NCBI RefSeq assembly: GCF_023898315.1
Contig: NC_064618.1
Span: 186,859,548 to 186,923,547 of the forward strand
DNA from: Schistocerca nitens
Lineage: Eukaryota; Arthropoda; Insecta; Orthoptera; Acrididae
DNA length: 64,000 bases
Direction: 5' to 3'
A model generated the notes under the pieces. That model saw only the letters and a list, made by a program, of their open reading frames with translations. It was not told the DNA's origin and did not search any database. This document shows positions 36,136-48,989 of this stretch, one piece after another. Every line of letters starts with the position of its first letter. The first letter of the stretch is position 1. The translations under genes were made by a program, and so were the position numbers.

Positions 36136-36539
36136 GTCAACCATGTGTCTGCAACATGCATACGTACAGCCGTTATGTATATTCCCATAAAGGCAAGAGG
36201 TTTTAATTGAAAGTCGCTTGACCGGTGTCGGCGAATAAATACCATGCTGCAGTGCCTATGTTGTTTAGAAGTACAATACAATGTTCCTTCGGATGTGCAC
36301 GCGAGTCCGAAGGGATAAGGGATCGTACTTCCAGACAACTACCTATTACAGCTGTCAAAAGTTTTTTGTTGTCACTTAAATTTCGATTATTTCTCATTTT
36401 TAAGCGAGAATCACTTATGCAGACATTCTCAGAAGCTTGACAACAATTAGAGTTCCAAACACCAAACGTGTTATAAACAATTAAAGGTAGAAAAATAAAA
36501 TTTGGAAATTTCTGGTAAGTTATATGGGACCAAACTGCT

Positions 36540-36632
36540 GACTTCATCCACCCGAATCTCCGACGGGGAGGAGTCGAGCGAACCGTGGGATGGCGCCTTA
36601 GACCGCACGGCTACCCAGAGCGGTGAAAATAA
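36540..36632 (-). other. SINE head fragment, type C
   Basis: The minus strand reads GGGTAGCCGTGCGGTCTAAG followed by a B-box-like GGAGATTCGGGTGG. This is a third tRNA-like head type. No tail is attached. Confidence 0.5.
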
Positions 36633-36902
36633 ACAGATAAACATTAAACCTTGCTAAAGCCAAGTCAGTAATATACTTAATACATTAGGTTTCATACCGT
36701 TTCACGAGTACTGTAGATTGCGAAAACAGCTCTTACACTTCTCGGATCTCTGAATGTAAAGTATGGTATTGTTTCGTAGCATGTTTATGGAAGAGAGTGA
36801 TAGAGCAATGATGAACATCGAATCTGTATATGGTGGCCTAAAATTAAAATGTTTAGGAAGAAAGGTTATAGTCCACACTGGTCAATCTTTTAAAGACATA
36901 AA

Positions 36903-38292
36903 TACACCACAGGCCATTAAAATTGCTACGCCAAGAAGTAATGTAGATACTAAACGAGTATTCATTGGACAAATATATGATACTAGAACTGACATGTGAT
37001 TACATTTTCACGCAATTTGGGTGCATAGATCCTGAAAATAGGTACCCAGAACAACCACCTCTGGCCGTAATAACGGTCTTGATACGCCTGGGCATTGAGT
37101 CAAAAAGAGCTTGGATGGCGTGTACAGGTACAGCTGCCCATGCAGCTTCAACACGATACCACAGTTCATCAAGAGTAGTGACTGGCGTATTGTGACGAGC
37201 CAGTTGCTTTGCCACAATTGACCAGACGTTTTCAATTGGTGAGTGATCTGGAGAATGTGCTGGCCAGGGAAACAGTCAAACATTTTCTGTATCCAGAAAG
37301 GCCCGTACAGGACCAGCAACTTGCAGTCGTGCATTATCCTGCTCAAATGTAGGGTTTCGCAGGGCTCGAATGAAGGGTAGAGGCTGCGGGTCGTAACACA
37401 TCGGAAATGTAACGTCCACTGTTCAAAGTGCTGTCAATGCGAACAAGAGGTCACCTAGACGCGTAACCAATGGCACCCCATAACATCACGCCGGGTGATA
37501 CGCCAGAAGAAGAATACACGCTTCCAATGTGTCTTCACCGCGATGTCGCCAAACACGAATGCGATTATCATTATGCTGTAAACAGAACCTGGATTCATCC
37601 GAAAAAATGACGTTTTGAGATTCGTGCACCCAGGTTCGTCGTTGAGTACACCATCACAGATGCTCCTGTGATGCAGCGTCAAGGGTAACCGCAGCCATGG
37701 TCTCCGAGCTAATAGTTACTGCTGCTGCAAACGTCATCGAAGTGTTCGCGCAGATAGTTGTTGACTTGCAAACGTCCTGTTGACTCACGGATCAAGACGT
37801 GGCTGAACGATCCGTTACATCCATGCGGATAAGGTGCGTGTCAACTCGACTGCTAGTGATACGAGGCCGTTGGGATCCAGCACGGCGATCCGTATTACTC
37901 TCCTGAAACCACAGATTCCATATTCTGCTAACAGTCATAGGATCTCGACCAACCCGAGCAGCAATATCGCGATACGATAAACCGCAATCGCGATAGGCCA
38001 CAATCCGATCTTTATCAAAGTCGGAAACGGTACGCATTTCACCTCCTTACACGAGGCATCACAACAACGTTTCACCAGGCTACGCAGGTCAACTGCTTTT
38101 TGTGAATGAGAACTCGGTTGGAAACTCTCCTCATGCCAGCATGTTGTAGATGTCGCCATCGGCGCCAGCATTGTTTGAATGCTCTGAAAAGCTAATCATA
38201 TGCATATCACAGCATCCTCTTTTGCAGTCGGTTAAATTTCGTGTCTGTAACACGTCATCTGAGTGGTGTAGCAATTTTAATGGCCACTAGTG
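36903..38292 (-). mobile_element. Tc1/mariner element with decayed transposase
   Basis: The ends carry a GGCCATTAAAATTGCTACGC-type inverted repeat (about 36912 and its complement ending near 38285). The minus-strand transposase starts at Met 38037 (MRTVSDFDKDRIVAYRDCG) with a clear paired HTH (DIAARVGRDPMTVSRIW). Its C-terminal end, 37215-37000, reads AKQLARHNTPVTT, DSMPRRIKTVITARGG. The middle, with the catalytic residues, is broken by frameshifts and stops. Confidence 0.85.
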
Positions 38293-38959
38293 TAATAGGA
38301 TTGTTAACTGTAACACATACGCATAAGCAACATCGATATAAAGTACTGTATGGAGTTCTTTACATTTCGACTGCAATAGAGTACCACTGCGATCCTATGA
38401 ACAAGACAAGAACAATAAACTCGGAAAAGGATTTCAAACATACCACGGTGTAAGGCTACCAAAAGCCAGTAGTTCGGCAAGAGAGTAAGTTAGTCATTAA
38501 AGAAAATAAGGTACGGTGTCTGAAATCCAACTTTTATTGTAAGAGAAGACATATCTGGAGAAAGCATACTACTGCTTTCAAGGCTACATAATTAGGCGAT
38601 ATGTGATGTGACCTTCGTCACAACCACTGCCCGCGTATCATGGTATCGCTCCGCTCAGCAGCCAAAAGCACGGAGATGCTGTGTCACCTTCTGCCCAAGG
38701 CACACACCCCGTGGAATAGTTGGCAGGTCATGGTTCCGAGTTCACAGTTGATGTCCATCGAGTTAGCAGTACCACACCGAGATTAATCGCACTTAAGGAA
38801 CCAAATCTCTGTATTGTACACCCAATACGTAATGACCTGTGTCAGCAGCGTAACTGGACCAATTAAATACTGCATTTTGCGTGGAGCAGTCTTCATGTGA
38901 AAAACAAAGTGGTATATCCATTTGCATGGATGCTATTTCTAATTAATATTCAAGTTTTG
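38293..38959. other. unassigned DNA
   Basis: No gene or repeat recognised. Confidence 0.45.
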
Positions 38960-38971
38960 AAAAAACACTGA

Positions 38972-39183
38972 TGGTTCAAATGGCTCTGAGCACTATGGGA
39001 CTTAACATCTATGGTCATCAGTCCCCTAGAACTTAGAACTACTTAAACCTAACTAACCTAAGGACAGCACACAACACCCAGCCATCACGAGGCAGAGAAA
39101 ATCCCTGACCCCGCCGGGAATCGAACCCGGGAACCCGGGCGTGGGAAGCGAGAACGCTACCGCACGACCACGAGATGCGGGCG
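38972..39183 (-). mobile_element. type B SINE
   Basis: Target-site duplication AAAAAACACTGA (38960-38971 and 39184-39195). The head is the same as at 9074-9288 (GGTTCCCGGGTTCGATTCCC on the minus strand), with the common tail. Confidence 0.92.
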
Positions 39184-39334
39184 AAAAAACACTGACCAAG
39201 AGAAGATACCAAGGAGCACAACTACATGCCAGTTAGATCATTATTACTATAACAACATTATGCTACCTGATAACCGGTTGAATCGTCAGCAGCCATCAAG
39301 GTGGTACACATATACCAATATCTTAAATTGCCCA

Positions 39335-41040
39335 GTGGTCTAGGGTTAGTGTCGTCGACTAGTAATCAAAATTTTCTGTCTCGGGAGTTCTAAACCTCGC
39401 CACTGCTTAAATTTTATATAAAAGTCGTCAGTAATGGCTGTCAAAGACTTCAGACATAAGACGTGACTCTGATTCATCCAACGGCCTTGTCAAAGAGGGA
39501 GAAGGGGCAGATAGATGTTTAGGATACTCTCTCACCCTTGAAGTGGGAAACTGCTCTAAAGGCAGAAGAATCAGAAATGATCAATAGCGTGAAGATTCAG
39601 AAAGCAATAGGAACCACTGCATTAAAGACACAAAGTTTATCCACAGGACATGTGTCCTTTAAGTGAAAAATATCTTGACAATCTTTCCACTGGAAAAGGA
39701 TTCCGGGCTAGTTCCCCATTTGGATCTACGTGAGGGGTCCAAACAAGGGGGAGGTGACCATGAAGAAAATATTCAATAACCAACGAAAACATAGCGTTCT
39801 ACGAATCGGGGCGTGAAATGTCAGAAGTCTGAATGTGACAGAGAAGCTATTAAATCTGAAAAGGGAAGTGCTAGAGCTTAATCCAGATATAGTGGGGTCA
39901 GTTAAGTAAAATGGAAGGAAGACAAGAATTTCTGAACAGACGAGTCTTTTGTAATATCACCAGTTCCAGGAAATGTTACAACGGGAATAGGATTCGTTAT
40001 GAACAGAAAGGTAGGGAAGAAATTGAGTTACTGTGAACAGTTCAGGGATAGGATTATTCTCATCAGAATCGGCAGCAAACCAACACCGAGAACAATACTT
40101 CATGTATATATAACGACGTCGCATGCAGAATTTGAAGAGATAGAGAAAGTATATTATGGTATTAAACGGGTAGTTCAGCACGTAAAGGGAGATTATCTAA
40201 TAGTCGTGGGGGATGGGAATGCGGTTGTAGGGGAGGGAATAGAAGAAAGGGTTTCGGGAGAACATGAGCTTGGTAGTAGAAGCGAGAGAGGAGAGAGACT
40301 AATTGTGGTATGACAATAAAAACCAATTAGTAATAGCGAATACTCTGTTTAAGAATCACAAGAGGATGAGGTACACTTGCAAACTGCCGGGGATAGTGGA
40401 AGATTTCAGTTAGATTACATCATGGTCAGACAGAGACTCCGAAGTCAGATACTGAATTGTAGGACACACCCAGGAGCAGATATAGATTTACATCACAATG
40501 TAGTAGTGTTGAACAGTAGGCTGAAGTTTAAGAAACTAGTCAGGAAGAATCAGTCCGCAAAAACGTGGGATACGGAAGTACTAAGAAATGAAGAGATACG
40601 TTAGAAGTTCTCTGAGGCTGCAGACACTGCGATAATGAATAACTCCGTAGAGGTAAAGATAGCACTAAAGTTATCAAAAAACGGTTCAAATGGCTCTGAG
40701 CACTATGGGACGTAACTTCTGAGGTCATCAGTCCTCTAGAACTTAGAACCGCTGAAACCTAACTAACCTAAGGACATCACACACATCCATGCCCGAGACA
40801 GGATTCGAACCTGCGACCGTAGCGGTCACACGGTTCCAGACTGTAGCGCCTAGAACCGCTCGGCCACACTAAAGTTATCATAGAAGTTGGAAGGCAGAGA
40901 TTGGAATACATCCAGCAAATAATTGAGGACGTAGGTTGCAATTGATATTTTCGGATGAGAAGGTTGGAACAGGAGAGGAATTCGTGGTGGGCAGCATCAA
41001 ACCAGTCAGATGACTGACGACCCAAAAAAAGCAAAATAGA
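39335..41040 (+). mobile_element. RTE-like LINE, copy 2, internally deleted
   Basis: tRNA-like head 39337-39411, leader to about 39770, then endonuclease: a VRSLNV-like start near 39818, EVLELNPDIVG near 39865, GIGFVMNRKVGKKLSYCEQF at 39982-40041 and GDYLIVVGDGN near 40190. The RT domain is almost entirely absent. The 3' end (40880-41040) has the AACCAGTCAGATGACTGA ending of RTE elements here. A SINE is inserted at 40677. Confidence 0.75.
40677..40866 (-). mobile_element. type A SINE
   Basis: Target-site duplication CACTAAAGTTATCA (40663-40676 and 40867-40880) inside the RTE copy. Confidence 0.93.
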
Positions 41041-41196
41041 AACCGTAAGTGGTATAGATTGTCTCAAATGGCCGTAGTCAAAAAATCGTCCTGCGGTTGA
41101 AGAAAAACCCATAGTGTTAAAAACGAAATGCGTCAAACCGTCTGAATGAGTGCTGAGTATAAAATACAGGATAAGTGAACAGTAGTAGGCACGTAC

Positions 41197-41327
41197 CTCG
41201 AACTTCCAGAAGACCTTATAGGCAGGTGGGTTGGCTCGCACGTGGCACTCGAAGTAGACGTCGCTGCCTTCTTCCACGTCGTCCGCGTGCAGTCGAGGGC
41301 CCAGTCGCAGCTCGGTAGATGGTGCAT
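41197..41327 (-). CDS. sidestep-family gene, exon (first half of an Ig domain)
   Basis: A 131-base exon with acceptor TTGATGCAG before 41327 and donor GTACGT after 41197. It enters in phase 1 and leaves in phase 0. With the last base of the previous exon it completes a Tyr codon, giving AVY-Y-APSTEL, the usual Ig linker. The product has HADDVEEGSDVYFECHVRAN with the B-strand Cys, then VFWKFE with the C-strand Trp. The second half of this Ig domain is exon 14341-14500, 26.7 kb further down the transcript. The HADDVEEGSDVYFEC style is characteristic of sidestep-family third Ig domains (my recognition, not computed). Confidence 0.92.
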
Positions 41328-41539
41328 CTGCATCAAGTACACAGATTACATTAAACTATTCACCACACAGTACTGGGAGCTATTATAAAGATCTAATGCC
41401 ATTCCACAATCTCTTTCAGTGCAAAAGATTGACATCTTAGAGGATCAGATACCGGATGAAGTACAAAAACGGTCCAGTCACTGCGAAAAGTTATCCTAGG
41501 TATTAATCTAAGAAACACTCATTCCGATGGATGGTACCA

Positions 41540-41890
41540 ATGAGTTGATTGCGAAATCGCCAGAAAGTGATCATCAAACTATTGCGCTGCCCTTCCTTCC
41601 TGTTCATAACGATTCCTATTCCCGTTATACGTTTTTCTGCAGATGCTGATATTAACCTATACTCGCCTGTCCAGAAGTCCTTGCGTTTTAATCACCACTA
41701 TCTGCCCGTTGACATCCAAGCCTGAACAAATATCTCCACTACAATTTCCATGAATTGTATTCTCGAACTATGAATATGTGCGTTGATCCTTCTTGTTTCC
41801 TAATGTCATATAGCCACCTACCACTACGTCGTCATCCCATTCATCTTTTACCTCAGAGCATTCAAAAACAGTTCTAGGCGAACATACGTT
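41540..41890 (-). mobile_element. RTE-like endonuclease fragment
   Basis: The minus strand has ITGIGIVMNRK (about 41630-41600), homologous to the endonuclease segment at 39982-40041. No other domain survives. Confidence 0.55.
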
Positions 41891-41891
41891 A

Positions 41892-43075
41892 TCTTATCAA
41901 AGGTATACGGAAAAATATTGACGGACGTTAATAGGAGGTCAGTCAACCTTTCGACCTCATGGCGGCTCGAACTTCGCTGGGAACGGTTTCAGTGTGACGT
42001 CTAAATGTCGGTGGGGCAATGGCAACCTATTATTCATCAAGACTCCAAACTGATGAAGATAGTCATGCTGTACACTGGGAACTGAAGCGAAGTTGTCGTT
42101 GTGATACATTCAAACGGTGTTCCATTGCGTTCAGATCGTGAAACAGGTAATTTCAGTATTGGTATTGTCCACAGACCATTGCATGACAGATGCTGCTTTA
42201 TAACAGAGTCAATCGTGATTCTGTTCCAAACATCGTCTCCGACCTATTCCTATATTTGGCGCAGTACATAATGCTGCAGATGTGTTCATATCATTCCTCA
42301 TTCAGCACTTAGGTAAGCGGAGTAAAGAGACCACACCGTAACCCCGAAAATCACACCACTATCATAACAACACGTCTGTACTTCACTGCTGGCATTACAT
42401 ACGATGGGAGTCAACGTTATCAAGGCATTGGCTAAAAATAAACCATCCCAGTGGGCTGCAGAGGGCAAAGAGTGATTCATCACCCCAGATCGCTTGTTGC
42501 CAGTCATCTACTGCCCAGTGCTGTTGCTCTGTTGCTCCTTGCACCACCGCAAGTGTAGCGTATCACTGCCTACAGAAATGGGTGGCTTATGAGGAGTCGT
42601 TGGACCACTGTACTCCATCGTTTTTAACTACTTTCGCGAGGACACTCTACTAGCTGGACTGCTGATAGTGCTTTGGACGTCACCAGTGATTCCTTCCTCA
42701 GATTACATGCCATTTCTTACAACCGTAGTCCACAACTCTCGACATTCCCTGTTCGTTATTAAGTGAGTCAGCCTCTTTTGGGTTATCTGTGGTTGTTCCT
42801 TCACATTTTCACTTCACAGTCACTTCATCAACAGTCGACTACGGCAGATTTACAAGGATAGAAGTGTCCCTGATGGAATTCTTACCCAAGTGACATCCAA
42901 TGACTAGTCCACATTCGAAGTGACTTAGCTCTCCAGACCAAACTATTCTGCTGTTCTCGCTCCCTGCTGACAACGCAGTCTACCTTTTATGCTGGCACGT
43001 CCGCCTGTTGTGGCATACGTTCACCATTTCATAGGGTTGTCCGGATACTTTTGATCGGATTGTCCATCATACAAT
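41892..43075 (-). mobile_element. Tc1-like relic
   Basis: Terminal repeats ATCAAAGGTATACGGA (41898) and CCGGATACTTTTGATC (43050-43065), the type also seen at 8006 and 22682. The interior is heavily decayed; only short transposase-like phrases remain on the minus strand. Confidence 0.65.
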
Positions 43076-45350
43076 CGCCTGGCTATTTGTGCTGCCCATG
43101 TTCACATTTTTTTCGTAAAACTGACCAACGATGGTTACGTAACAACCTGTATTTCTCATATTTTCGTGTTGTTTAGTATTTTTCCAGTACTCCTTCATCT
43201 TATCCCCATGTTGTCCGTTTCTTTCTTCTGTTCATGTTGCTCCTGTTGTATTTTTTACTATGTTTTTAAACGCTATTGAATTTTCTTATTTCATTTTTGA
43301 AATCTTTTTTCTTTTAGAATGAGTCCTTTCAGGTTTCTATCTAGGTCATTTCATATTTATACAATCCATGGAGACGTCGATTTTTTTCTCACAAATATAG
43401 AAGTTTTTGTTTCGATAGCCCATAGAGAGTAGTCACTCATTGGGGTTATCCGAAGATCAACTTCGCTTTAGCATTTCTTTGGTATAATCGGTATTTTTTC
43501 GCATCTCCACGTTGTTTCTTATCTTCCAATTATTTATATAAACAACTGCCAATATATCACGGTGGTTCTTTGAAAAATCCTGCACAGAACAGTCGTTGAA
43601 CTTAAACTTAATAATCCTCCACAGAATGTTAACTTGTAAACCGATTATAATATGATTTACTGCTTTCAAAAAAGCATCTGAAGCTGTAAACTGACAAATA
43701 TCGGATAAAATCATTTGAAAACGAGGTGTTAAATCAGCATTAAGAAATATAATTCACGAAATTAGAAAAAATACGATAGGTAAAGTAAAATTCATATAAT
43801 AAGTACATCAGTCATTTAAAATAATAGCTGGTATTAGAGAAGGATGCAGTTTATCAGATTTACTGTTCAGCTGTCTGTCAGAAAAAAATTGTAGGGACAT
43901 GGAATTTGGAGCTAAAAAGTCAAAAATTTAACCTGTAATTGTGAAGAGGAATTCATCTAGAATTAAATGAAACTGCCTGACTTTTGCAATGATTCAGCAA
44001 TACCTCCATTGTATTTTCGTTACAGTCTTAAGTCTTCTACTACAGTTTGTTCTCTTTTCCATTTCTTGTCCTACTGATTCCATACGTGCATCTCTCAGTT
44101 GTTCCTAGAACAATCTCTGTTAATGGATAGTTTCTGCATTTAAATTTCAGACTTTGCTTCTATAAATCAGAAGCGGTAAATACACATATTATATTTTCCC
44201 TCTTCACACACATTGTAAGTCAAGTCTTTTCAGCAATATTTTGTGTACCTCAAGTACACTGTGACCATTTCTCTTCTTTTGTTTACTAGCTTTGCTGCCA
44301 ATCCAATCCTTGTGTTCACTTACTATCAGCACAAAAACGTGATCAGTTGGTTCTGTGGCATTAATTATTACTTTGTAATATGAATATCAATATAGTTCCA
44401 CAGCATTTATGCTTAGTAACAAGACAGAGAGATGCAGAAGAATCATTTGCCACCACAGAAGCATCTTCTGCTATATATACAAGACCATACTGTAAGATAA
44501 TCTGTTTCATGAAATCGTATTATAAACAACGATTTTTTAAACATGCAGCCTCACTTCTGCTGGTGTTGATACTTATTCTCCCATAGTAAACAACAGGGTT
44601 TCAGTTACAACAGAACCAGCCTCTGACAAGGGAATGATTCTAGATGTCGAAAACCACCCTGAAATTTTTCACATTGGAAGAATATGCTGAAAGAAAATGC
44701 ACAGCAAAATTTCAGCTGCTAAGGCGCCTAGTGCTCGATCAGTCGACTAAGCAGACACAGCAAGAAGGTATAGACGCGTGGCACGATGTCCAAAGTGCAC
44801 TCATAGCGAAAATATCTCAGAAAGTTAATTTATTGAAAAACTTGCAGTTCATATTGGCAGCTGAACTGCAACAGATGTAATTATTACACAAGTGACTGAA
44901 GGAGGCAGCAAAATCGAGGCAGTGTGCTGTGTTACATTACAGGCGACTAACGTCAGTTGGAACTTTAACTTGTTGACATGAAATATTTTTCAAAAATAAC
45001 AGTAGTATAAGTCTTACAATAACTCCTGAATATCGTGTATTTCACTAACAATGAAACTGTTCACTAGTTACTCCAAATAGTTGTCACAACAATGCGAAGT
45101 GTGTATTCGATGACGAAAAAAAAAAGGTTATCCTGACACGTGACACACTTGACAAAAGATAAAATAGTGCATTGAGACACTGCACACTAATTAGTAGCTT
45201 CATTTATATAGAACTGGTTTGCTGTAATAAATGGTCGCGGCTGTTGTTGTGCATATTGTGCTACATATTTGGCATATTTGATCAAATTCGTAAAACTTGA
45301 CGGTGCAAACTGACAGTGCACAAATGACTAAAGTTAAATACTATTACGCT
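43076..45350. other. unassigned AT-rich intron DNA
   Basis: Long low-GC region inside the intron between exons 48990-49134 and 41197-41327. A 78-codon frame (44644-44880) has no domain I recognise. Nothing else named. Confidence 0.45.
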
Positions 45351-45599
45351 GACATACCTGACATGACAAAGATCTGTCGGAAATTACGTTGTATGGCAGT
45401 TTTCTGAATAATGCTTTACGCTGCCGAAAAATTTCTTTGTCGAGGGTCTAGGTCAAACTGTTGGTTCCAGGTGGAGTCCGAATTATACTAACAGCCTATC
45501 TGTCCTCCACCTGAAATAGATGTCGTTATGGCCAGGCTAAGAGTCCTACAAAGGCAATGTCTTCTTTTCTGCAGGCGTTTCGGATATTGTACTGAAAAT

Positions 45600-46560
45600 T
45601 ATAGTCTCCGATTTTTCCATATTCTGCTACGTCGATTACAAGATTTCTGAAACCAAAGACTCCTTTTTTCAGTTTTTGGCCCTCATTTGCCTTGTGCTTC
45701 CTGAAGACAGGTAATAAGCTGCGGAATCAGTAATACAGTACATGATACTTACCAGTGGCATTGTAGTATACGAACGTGTCATAACATTCATCGACTGCAC
45801 AAATGCATTATTCTTTTTTCTAGCTCGAAATGATAATGTTTGGTTTGCATGCAGTTTTTTCACGAAACCTGACTGTCTTTATACACAGCATGTTAGGGAA
45901 TAACAATTTGTTTATACTGTAGCCTATGATTAGCATGTCCTCTACATATGTACTTGAAGTAAACTTCATAATTATGTGACTTGTTTTTCCGTGTAATTTT
46001 CTGAATCGGTTTAACGAGGCTGAAGAAGCCTGGAAATCAGCAATGTTCGTCTCACTTGCAATTCAGATGGCCCAGTCTCGTAGACTTCCCTCGATAACGG
46101 TGCCCTGACTCTCAAGAGCAGTTCTAAATCTTTCGAATAGTTTTTCTTTCACACCTTTGCGAGTTTCATTTCGTGCTGCATGTAAATCTTTCTTCCATTT
46201 ACATAATTAACGTTCAGATTTTACGAAATGAAGTCGGCTTTGCAGATAGCTTAACTTTAAACGTTTTCTCTCTCCTTCATTTAACCAACCGTTTCTTTGT
46301 CCGTGAAAGCTATTACTCTTCATATTTTCTTTGGGATAGGAAGTTACTCAAATTCTGTTCTGGAATTTAATTAGCACAAAGATCATCGTCCTTACTGCAA
46401 TTCACGGAACTGTCAGAGTTACTTCTTCTTTCTTCTAATATTTCCACAATTTCTAACGAAATTTCGCCATTATCAGAATGAATGTCCAAGAAATTAGCTA
46501 ATAAGTTGCACAGATGTCGGTCCTCAGGAGAAGTATGTGATTTACATTGCATACAACGTT
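45600..46560 (-). pseudogene. pogo/Tigger-like transposase relic (CENP-B HTH plus DDE part)
   Basis: On the minus strand, an upstream frame 46552-46367 is followed by a CENP-B-type HTH: KEKLFERFRTALESQG near 46155, then DFQASSASLNRFRKLHG near 46045, where the family has the DNA-contact FxxSxxWxxRFxxRHG pattern. Further down, TLSFRARKKNNAFVQSMNVM (45840-45780) and TTMPLVSIMY resemble the start of the DDE domain of insect pogo/Tigger transposases. Several stops and frameshifts. Terminal repeats were not found. Confidence 0.6.
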
Positions 46561-46757
46561 CTTTTCGTTGTGACCTTACGAGGTTGACAAATTAAACTAT
46601 GAACATATTGGATACCACACTGGTGTGAATTTCTGGAATGTCCACGATGACGGAAGCTATTAGCAAGCATATATAGAGAAATTACAAAGCAAATTATTTC
46701 AATTTAACTTCCATTGTTAACTCTTAGCAATATCGGAAAGGTAACTTCAAACTCTGC

Positions 46758-48127
46758 GTCTAGTTTAGCAGGGGACACAACCCGTCGGCTTTTGACCAAT
46801 GACGTCAGAATTGGCCAGAGAGCATGTATTCCAAAGATGAAAGAGCTGAGAAGAATGTTCAGAAACAAAGGAATGCAACAGAGAAAAACTGTACTTGACG
46901 TATATAAGGGCCAGTAGTATTTTCACGTTAACGATATCTCGTGTTTGTATCTTAGTATTTCTCCGCAAAATACAACCGAAATAAATGAATGAAATATATT
47001 ACTAGCAAAGAATCCATCACGTTACGTGTATGTCAGTTGTATCTCGAAACTCTTTCGAACTTTTTTGCTTAAGTGCAGTACGGAATACGAGTTTGTCTTA
47101 AGTCGATTTCTTCGTTTTCTCTAGCATTACTGTCCTGTTCTTCACTTGAACGATGTATCCTCCGCTTCAGTAAACCCTAAGTGGAACACGGGATACAAAT
47201 TGTAGATGTGTTATTCATTTCGTCTCCGCTATTACTAACAGTCTTTTCTTACGTACATATCAGTACTACTGATGACAGAAGGACCTACGTATGTAATATA
47301 TGTATACCAGACTTCCGTTGACCTCTATGTATGTACACTGGTAACGAAAAGGTGGAAATAGACGTAAGTTACATTTGCAACCTGTACCTCAATTGAAGTA
47401 CACGGAGGTAAGAAGACGACACGCAGAATTTCTATCCCGTACTTCCCTATGGGGTACGGTTTTCTTGTTGCCTTGGACGCTAATAGTATCCCATTCGTTA
47501 CTTGAGCTATATAGCTATACGCAACATTTGTATCTTGCTCGCCAATTGACATATATAGTGTCAGTGTAAAGGCGAAGTGAAGGACGGGATACAAATTTTA
47601 GTTGTATCGTCAATGTAAAGGCGAAGTGAAAGACGGGATAGAAATTTTAGTTGTGTCAGGGGTTTCGTCTGTGATATAGCAAGTACACATTCGAAAATGT
47701 CGTACTGATACTAGTTCTGGGAAACGAAAGAAGATCGACAGCTGAGAAATGTCTATTACGTACTTCACAACACGAAAATACACATATTGGTGGAATAAAA
47801 CAGTGAAATATGTCAAAATAGTGAAATGCAGTGAGAGAAGCAAATGGCAAAGTGAACTTACCACACGGAAATGTCGAGGAATAAGAAACAGACAAATCCA
47901 TTTCTGTAAACGAAAATAACACACTAAAAATTGTTCCACAATAGCAAACTAATACTCCAAATTACCTCAATATCATTGCGAATAATTTTAACGCAAAATG
48001 ATGGCGCTTATCCGGAACACAGAACTGTTTTACTATCTATGCCTCGAAGTGAAGACATTACTATCTATGACTAATGTATGACGTCATTGGTCAAAGCCGA
48101 CGGGTTGTATCCCCTGCTTCACTAGAC
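46758..48127. mobile_element. unassigned TIR element with CCAAT and CRE-like terminal repeats
   Basis: Inverted repeats of about 50 bases at 46758-46807 and 48079-48127, sharing AACCCGTCGGCTTT, GACCAATGACGTCA and GCAGGGGA. No transposase frame inside. The interior contains a tandem duplication at 47558-47660. The superfamily is unknown. CTAG occurs at both ends and may be part of the repeat or a target duplication. Confidence 0.7.
47558..47660 (+). repeat. two tandem copies of a ~50-base unit
   Basis: A unit starting near GTGTAAAGGCGAAGTGAA and containing GACGGGATA and AAATTTTAGTTGT is repeated twice with a few substitutions. A partial third relative is near 47185-47205 (CACGGGATACAAATTGTAG). 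Confidence 0.75.
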
Positions 48128-48980
48128 CCCAAACTCTTATGCATATTAAATGAGTAGCAAATTGGAGCGAATAGTAACTGTGAAGAAATGTGTCAGTGAA
48201 ACTGTTAATAGAAAGTGAAACTCGCTATACAAATTACGATCGCATTGTGCCGTGTTATCTGTTAACCGAGTGCCGTCAATCGAGGATAAGCGGTGTCTGC
48301 TACAGTTCCGGTAAGGATGTACATTTCTCCATTTCTTTAAAAAAAATGCTTGCAGTGTGTGTTAGCAGCGAAAATTTTGACATTGTGATGCTTTGGATGT
48401 AGCCTTACTGCATAATGATTTTCATGGCAGGTTTCGAAATGTCGGACTGGACAGTTTCCTTGTGAGACTAACTGTCGGAAACAGTAACTGGTTTTCATTG
48501 GAATAAATAGCCACACTTCTGTTCGTGAAGAAACGCTATCTCACCAAATCAGTGCACAGAAATGTTTTCTCATGGTTGAGGTTTATCGTAAAGAGAAATT
48601 TTAAATGATGGAGAATTCGGTATCTGCACGTTAATACATGTAAGAAATATAACAGACAGCGTTCGATAATGTAATGGTGTTTCACTCATAAGAAAGGAAC
48701 AAGTAAAGGTGATTTACGAAATATTGAAGTGCAACTGAAGTATTTCTAATAATCACATGATCACACGACATGTAGCAACGCTATAGCATTTTATGTGCGA
48801 TGAAACTCAGATTGAATGAAGCGTGATGAAACTACGAATAAGCGAAATCCTGTATGTGATAGCTCTCACCCCGACGAGCCCCTAGTCAATGTGTTATATA
48901 TTCGGACTAGACAACAGTACACCGTGACTTTTAAGTAACTTCATGACAGATTTCTGGAGAGACATTAACTTTGTGCCAGA
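48128..48980. other. unassigned intron DNA
   Basis: Nothing recognised before the splice donor of the next exon. Confidence 0.45.
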
Positions 48981-48989
48981 CATACTCAC

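Noticed and set aside
36540-36632. Possible tRNA gene on the minus strand
   Set aside because: No matching acceptor stem and it resembles SINE heads; kept only as a SINE fragment.
44644-44880. 78-codon plus-strand frame starting MSKTTLKFFTLEEYAE
   Set aside because: The start recalls some transposase N-termini, but the rest matches nothing I know, with no second exon or promoter signal.
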